NCBI RefSeq assembly: GCF_023156195.1
Contig: NZ_JAKUKA010000001.1
Span: 4,650,001 to 4,714,000 of the forward strand
DNA: 64,000 nucleotides
Direction of reading: 5' to 3'
Source: Chitinophaga sedimenti
GTDB lineage: Bacteria > Bacteroidota > Bacteroidia > Chitinophagales > Chitinophagaceae
In this document: positions 61,353 to 64,000 of the stretch, in pieces
How the letters are laid out: each line of letters begins with the position of its first letter
How positions within the stretch are numbered: position 1 is the stretch's first letter
Notes under the pieces: generated by a model
The model's database searches: none
What the model was told of the DNA's origin: nothing
What the model saw: the letters and a program-made list of their open reading frames with translations, nothing else
Program-made: the position numbers and the translations under genes

Positions 61353-62564
61353 TTATTTAAGCGTCACTTCCTTTAAGGGTGTTACATCCGCCGCATACTT
61401 ATCAAAAAGCAATTCAAACGAGTCGTAGTCATCGAAGAAGTTACCCGCGATCAGCACCTTCCCGTTCTTCACCCCGATTACCTTATCTACTAAGCCTTTC
61501 ACCGTATACTCTCCCAGTACCTTTCCATCTTTATCGTGCTGGCGTACTACTTCCTGCCAGTTATTCGTATACATTACTTTTGCTTCCTTGCGCCAGAACG
61601 TATCGTCCGACATCAGGTAAACGGCAGCAGTACCGTCGGTGCTGGACGATTTCTGGAACGTGGGATCAAACGTACCGTCCGCATTAAAGCGCGCCACGTT
61701 CAGGTAATCGTACACCTTGGTTGCATCGGCGTTGTCCGTGAACCTGGCATATTTGCCGGTGAGTATGAATTTGCCGTCTTTCTGCACAAATGCGAAGGCC
61801 AGCGTTGTGTAGTCGGTGGTGTTTGCGGCCGCCTGGCGTTTGTAATTGTATTTAAAGGTAGCATCCCTGGAACCATCGCTGTTAATACGGGTAACGGTTT
61901 CATTTTGTACGAAAAGCAGTTTACCATCGGGCAGCAGGCTTACGGACGAAGGCGACCAGGAGCCGGCGCGTTCCCGGTATACGAAACTTTTATCTTCCGT
62001 GCCGTCGGGATTTAATCTTTTGAATTCATAATCCCGCTGGCCGAGTACGTATATCTGTCCGGCTGGCGTAAGCTGGTAATCTTTGACCGTACTGGTAAAC
62101 AGCAGACGCACATTATTTATGAAATCCATATCCAGCTTACCATCCGGCAGCAGGCGGATGAGTTCTGTTTTTTTACCGTCAACGGTGAATTCACCGTCGA
62201 GCAAGATTTTATCATCGGTCTGAACCGTTAATTCACTTGGCAGAACGCCGCTTACAAACACCTTAGCCAGGGTGGTCGTGTCGAACGCTGCATCGATGGA
62301 ATCTACACCCACTAACCTGTACACACGTGTAGGCTTGCTGAAAGGGCCACCGGATTTTGTAAGTCCGCCTAGTACGACCATTTTACCGGATTTCTGATAA
62401 CCAACATCCCATGCGGAAGCCTGCCAGGTGGGGTGTACAACAGGGGTAGATGGACCAGTACCAGGGCCGGTGGGCTCTTCGGGCGCATCATCGCCGGATT
62501 CTTTTGCGCAGGCCAACACCAGCACTGCGAATGCCATCGGCAAGAGATAAAGCAAACGTTTCAT
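61353..62564 (-). CDS. Delta-60-repeat beta-propeller-like lipoprotein
   Basis: This 403-residue lipoprotein (lipobox VLVLACA) with a Pro/Thr-rich linker carries delta-60-type repeats ending in xPDGxxDxxF: LLPDGKLDMDF, LNPDGTEDKSF, INSDGSRDATF and FNADGTFDPTF, spaced about 40-90 residues. The frame is intact. It is likely surface or periplasmic; ligand unknown. Confidence 0.8.
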   Translation of the reverse strand: MKRLLYLLPMAFAVLVLACAKESGDDAPEEPTGPGTGPSTPVVHPTWQASAWDVGYQKSGKMVVLGGLTKSGGPFSKPTRVYRLVGVDSIDAAFDTTTLAKVFVSGVLPSELTVQTDDKILLDGEFTVDGKKTELIRLLPDGKLDMDFINNVRLLFTSTVKDYQLTPAGQIYVLGQRDYEFKRLNPDGTEDKSFVYRERAGSWSPSSVSLLPDGKLLFVQNETVTRINSDGSRDATFKYNYKRQAAANTTDYTTLAFAFVQKDGKFILTGKYARFTDNADATKVYDYLNVARFNADGTFDPTFQKSSSTDGTAAVYLMSDDTFWRKEAKVMYTNNWQEVVRQHDKDGKVLGEYTVKGLVDKVIGVKNGKVLIAGNFFDDYDSFELLFDKYAADVTPLKEVTLK

Positions 62565-62687
62565 TATTTCACATGTTTAGATAACGGAGATGTTTGGGGC
62601 GTTTCGGGGATACAGCTAAAATAGCAGGAGCAAGATAGGGGGAAAAATAGAGGCGCAAATACTCATTTTTGAGGATGCAGGGACGGA

Positions 62688-63062
62688 TCAGTCCCTGCTT
62701 TTGTCGTTATCGTCGCTATTCAGCTTATGTGTTTCTTTATCGTACATGCCTTCCAAATCGTCCATGATAGAGCCTTTCCAGAGCTTTGTGCCGGTAAAGT
62801 AAGCGGTCCTGCCAATCATGTGGCCGGCCACCGGCGCGGTTAACACCAGGAAAAAAATGATGGCGAACACCTTGGTGGTGATCGATAAATCGAAAAAGAA
62901 CACGGCCGCGGAGGCAAGGATCAACCCCACGCCCAGCGTGGCGGCTTTAATCGTTACAGACAGGCGAAGGTAAAAATCGGGCATACGTACAATGCCGATA
63001 GCGGCGACCAGCACCACCAGAGAGCCTATAGTAGCGAGAATCATTATAATAATATCAATCAT
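62688..63062 (-). CDS. mrpG: Mrp/Mnh antiporter subunit G
   Basis: This 124-residue subunit G of the multisubunit Na+/H+ antiporter starts at ATG 63062 (MIDIIIMILATIGSLVVLVAAIGIVRMPDFYLRLS, then TIKAATLGVGLIL). Three TM helices and a charged C-terminal tail are seen. In the given sequence it is in one frame with subunit F; see the next entry for why I separate them. Confidence 0.85.
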   Translation of the reverse strand: MIDIIIMILATIGSLVVLVAAIGIVRMPDFYLRLSVTIKAATLGVGLILASAAVFFFDLSITTKVFAIIFFLVLTAPVAGHMIGRTAYFTGTKLWKGSIMDDLEGMYDKETHKLNSDDNDKSRD

Positions 63063-63329
63063 TTTCTTTCTTTTTTCAAGATAATAGGAGAAAGCGACCG
63101 TGCCCAAAAACGCGATCAGGGCCAGGATCATACCATCATCGAGGAAGGTGGACTGGCCCGTTTGAATACTGTAAATAGTGATAATGCCGATGCCGACGGT
63201 AATCAGCAGGTCCAGCGCGATCACACGGTTCACCACGCCCGGCCCCTTAAAAAACCGGAAAGCCACCAGCAGCACGGACAGCGACAGGATGGGCAAAATC
63301 ACGTAATTCAAATAAGTTTGCAGGTTCAT
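63055..63329 (-). CDS. mrpF: Mrp/Mnh antiporter subunit F
   Basis: About 91 residues: MNLQTYLNYVILPILSLSVLLVAFRFFKGPGVVNRVIALDLLI ... FLDDGMILALIAFLGTVAFSYYLEK, with three TM helices, typical MrpF. As sequenced, it reads through into MrpG. Adding one T to the run of six at 63071-63076 ends MrpF at 63055 (EKKKEND stop) overlapping the MrpG ATG by 8 bases, the standard arrangement. Given the indel pattern of this window the fusion is probably artificial. Confidence 0.75.
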
Positions 63330-63802
63330 CTCAAAATATCTAATAACCGTTTTTCCAATCCTTCTTTCAACTGGCGAATGAAGGTTTCTTTATCGTCGAG
63401 GTACATCACGTGGATATACACTACCTTTTTATCGTCGCTAACATCAAGAATGAGTGTGCCGGGTGTGAGCGAAATAAAGTTGGTAAGAAAAGTAATTTCC
63501 AGGTCTGTTTTAGCATCCAGCGGGTATTTTACGATGCCCGGTCGCATGAAAAAGCGCGGTGTTATCACATCGTACGCTACCTGCAGGTTCGCTTTTATTA
63601 TTTCATACAGAAAGAAAAAGATAAAACTGAACACAGCGGGCACGCGTGTAAAATAGCGCTTACCATCTTCGTTTTTCTGTACCAACCACAGGATACCGTA
63701 ACTCAGTACAAATCCGAATACAAAATTGCCGAACCTGAACTCCCCGGTGAGCATCACCCACACCAGCGTCAGCGTAATGTTTAAGAGTAGTTGCTTAATC
63801 AT
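63326..63802 (-). CDS. mrpE: Mrp/Mnh antiporter subunit E
   Basis: This 158-residue MrpE has TM helices in the first 65 residues (LLLNITLTLVWVMLTGEF; FVFGFVLSYGILWLV; VFSFIFFFLYEIIKANLQV) and the soluble C-domain LTNFISLTPGTLILDVSDD. It overlaps mrpF by 4 bases and follows mrpD by 2. Confidence 0.92.
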   Translation of the reverse strand: MIKQLLLNITLTLVWVMLTGEFRFGNFVFGFVLSYGILWLVQKNEDGKRYFTRVPAVFSFIFFFLYEIIKANLQVAYDVITPRFFMRPGIVKYPLDAKTDLEITFLTNFISLTPGTLILDVSDDKKVVYIHVMYLDDKETFIRQLKEGLEKRLLDILR

Positions 63803-63804
63803 CG

Positions 63805-64000
63805 TTACTTTGCTTTTGTATTGTTAAAAGTGTCTGGCCCCAGCACGCTTTCGATATAGGCGTTAGGATGCAGCAGATCGTCTGCAATACGGGTCGACAA
63901 TACATTGATCTTTTCTGCGAAGAAACCGATGTACAGCGATACCACGGCCAGCATCACTACCGGCATCACGAGCATCCAGCGGCTGCGGGGCCGCATTTCG
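63805..64000 (-). CDS. mrpD: Mrp/Mnh antiporter subunit D, C-terminal fragment
   Basis: Only the last ~65 residues lie inside the window: a TM helix (WMLVMPVVMLAVVSLYIGFF) and the tail ADDLLHPNAYIESVLGPD, typical for the end of MrpD/NuoM-like subunits. The gene continues beyond position 64000. Position directly before mrpE supports the assignment. Confidence 0.75.
   Translation of the reverse strand, partial: EMRPRSRWMLVMPVVMLAVVSLYIGFFAEKINVLSTRIADDLLHPNAYIESVLGPDTFNNTKAK

Overview
The window looks like a Bacteroidota chromosome, most likely a Chitinophaga-type member of the Chitinophagaceae. The basis is two SusC/SusD pairs, an ECF sigma/FecR pair, a GH16 enzyme and a GHL10 enzyme with type-IX-secretion-like C-terminal tails, many SPII lipoproteins, Bacteroidetes-type promoters (TTTG / TAnnTTTG) and about 50% GC. 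Genus is an inference from gene content, not from a marker gene.

Layout. 1-3154 (-): secreted protein with Ig-like repeats, running off the left edge. 3597-11112 (+): OmpR-type regulator, sensor kinase, TolC, HlyD and CzcA-type RND metal-efflux genes. 11360-17089 (-): RNA-repair operon pnkp, two pol-beta-type nucleotidyltransferases, hen1. 17564-27412 (-) and 27996-30619 (+): a SusCD locus with two GHL10 enzymes, a NAGPA-type phosphodiester glycosidase, an SGNH hydrolase and a DUF5018/DUF4623-type lipoprotein. 30660-34530 (+): an unusual RNA-rich island with a leader RNA, a 51-residue ORF, about ten normal, damaged or rearranged tRNA-like genes, a YkuK (RNase H-like) gene inside the array, and an SPFH/slipin gene. 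34880-45264 (+): ECF sigma, FecR, SusC, SusD and GH16, a beta-glucan locus. 45317-46882 (-): a DUF4272-like gene and an orphan. 47144-51858 (+): stressosome operon rsbR-rsbS-rsbT-(RsbT+RsbX fusion)-hybrid kinase-response regulator. 51855-53909 (-): a second two-component system. 54060-56550 (+): UspA-like, bestrophin and DUF1003 genes. 56525-59776 (-): VirJ/AcvB-like hydrolase and MprF. 60037-62564: small genes and a delta-60 repeat lipoprotein. 62688-64000 (-): Mrp/Mnh antiporter genes G, F, E, D, running off the right edge.

Most exciting region. The RNA island (30660-34530) contains tRNA-like genes for Ile(GAT), Lys(CTT), Lys(TTT), Ile(TAT), Arg(TCT), Val(GAC), His(GTG) and Gln(TTG). It also has a mini-tRNA without a D arm (loop CAT) and a candidate circularly permuted tRNA-Lys whose 3' half lies before its 5' half with perfect stems. 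The YkuK and SPFH genes are part of the same block, and a complete Pnkp/Hen1 repair operon lies about 14 kb upstream. I infer an RNA-damage-related or decoy-tRNA function; the sequence does not prove it.

Quality warning. Some thirty reading frames are broken by single-base indels. Most can be repaired by adding one base to a homopolymer or within a CCWGG site. This is the signature of consensus errors in a long-read assembly, so broken genes are annotated as intact CDS with the break position given.
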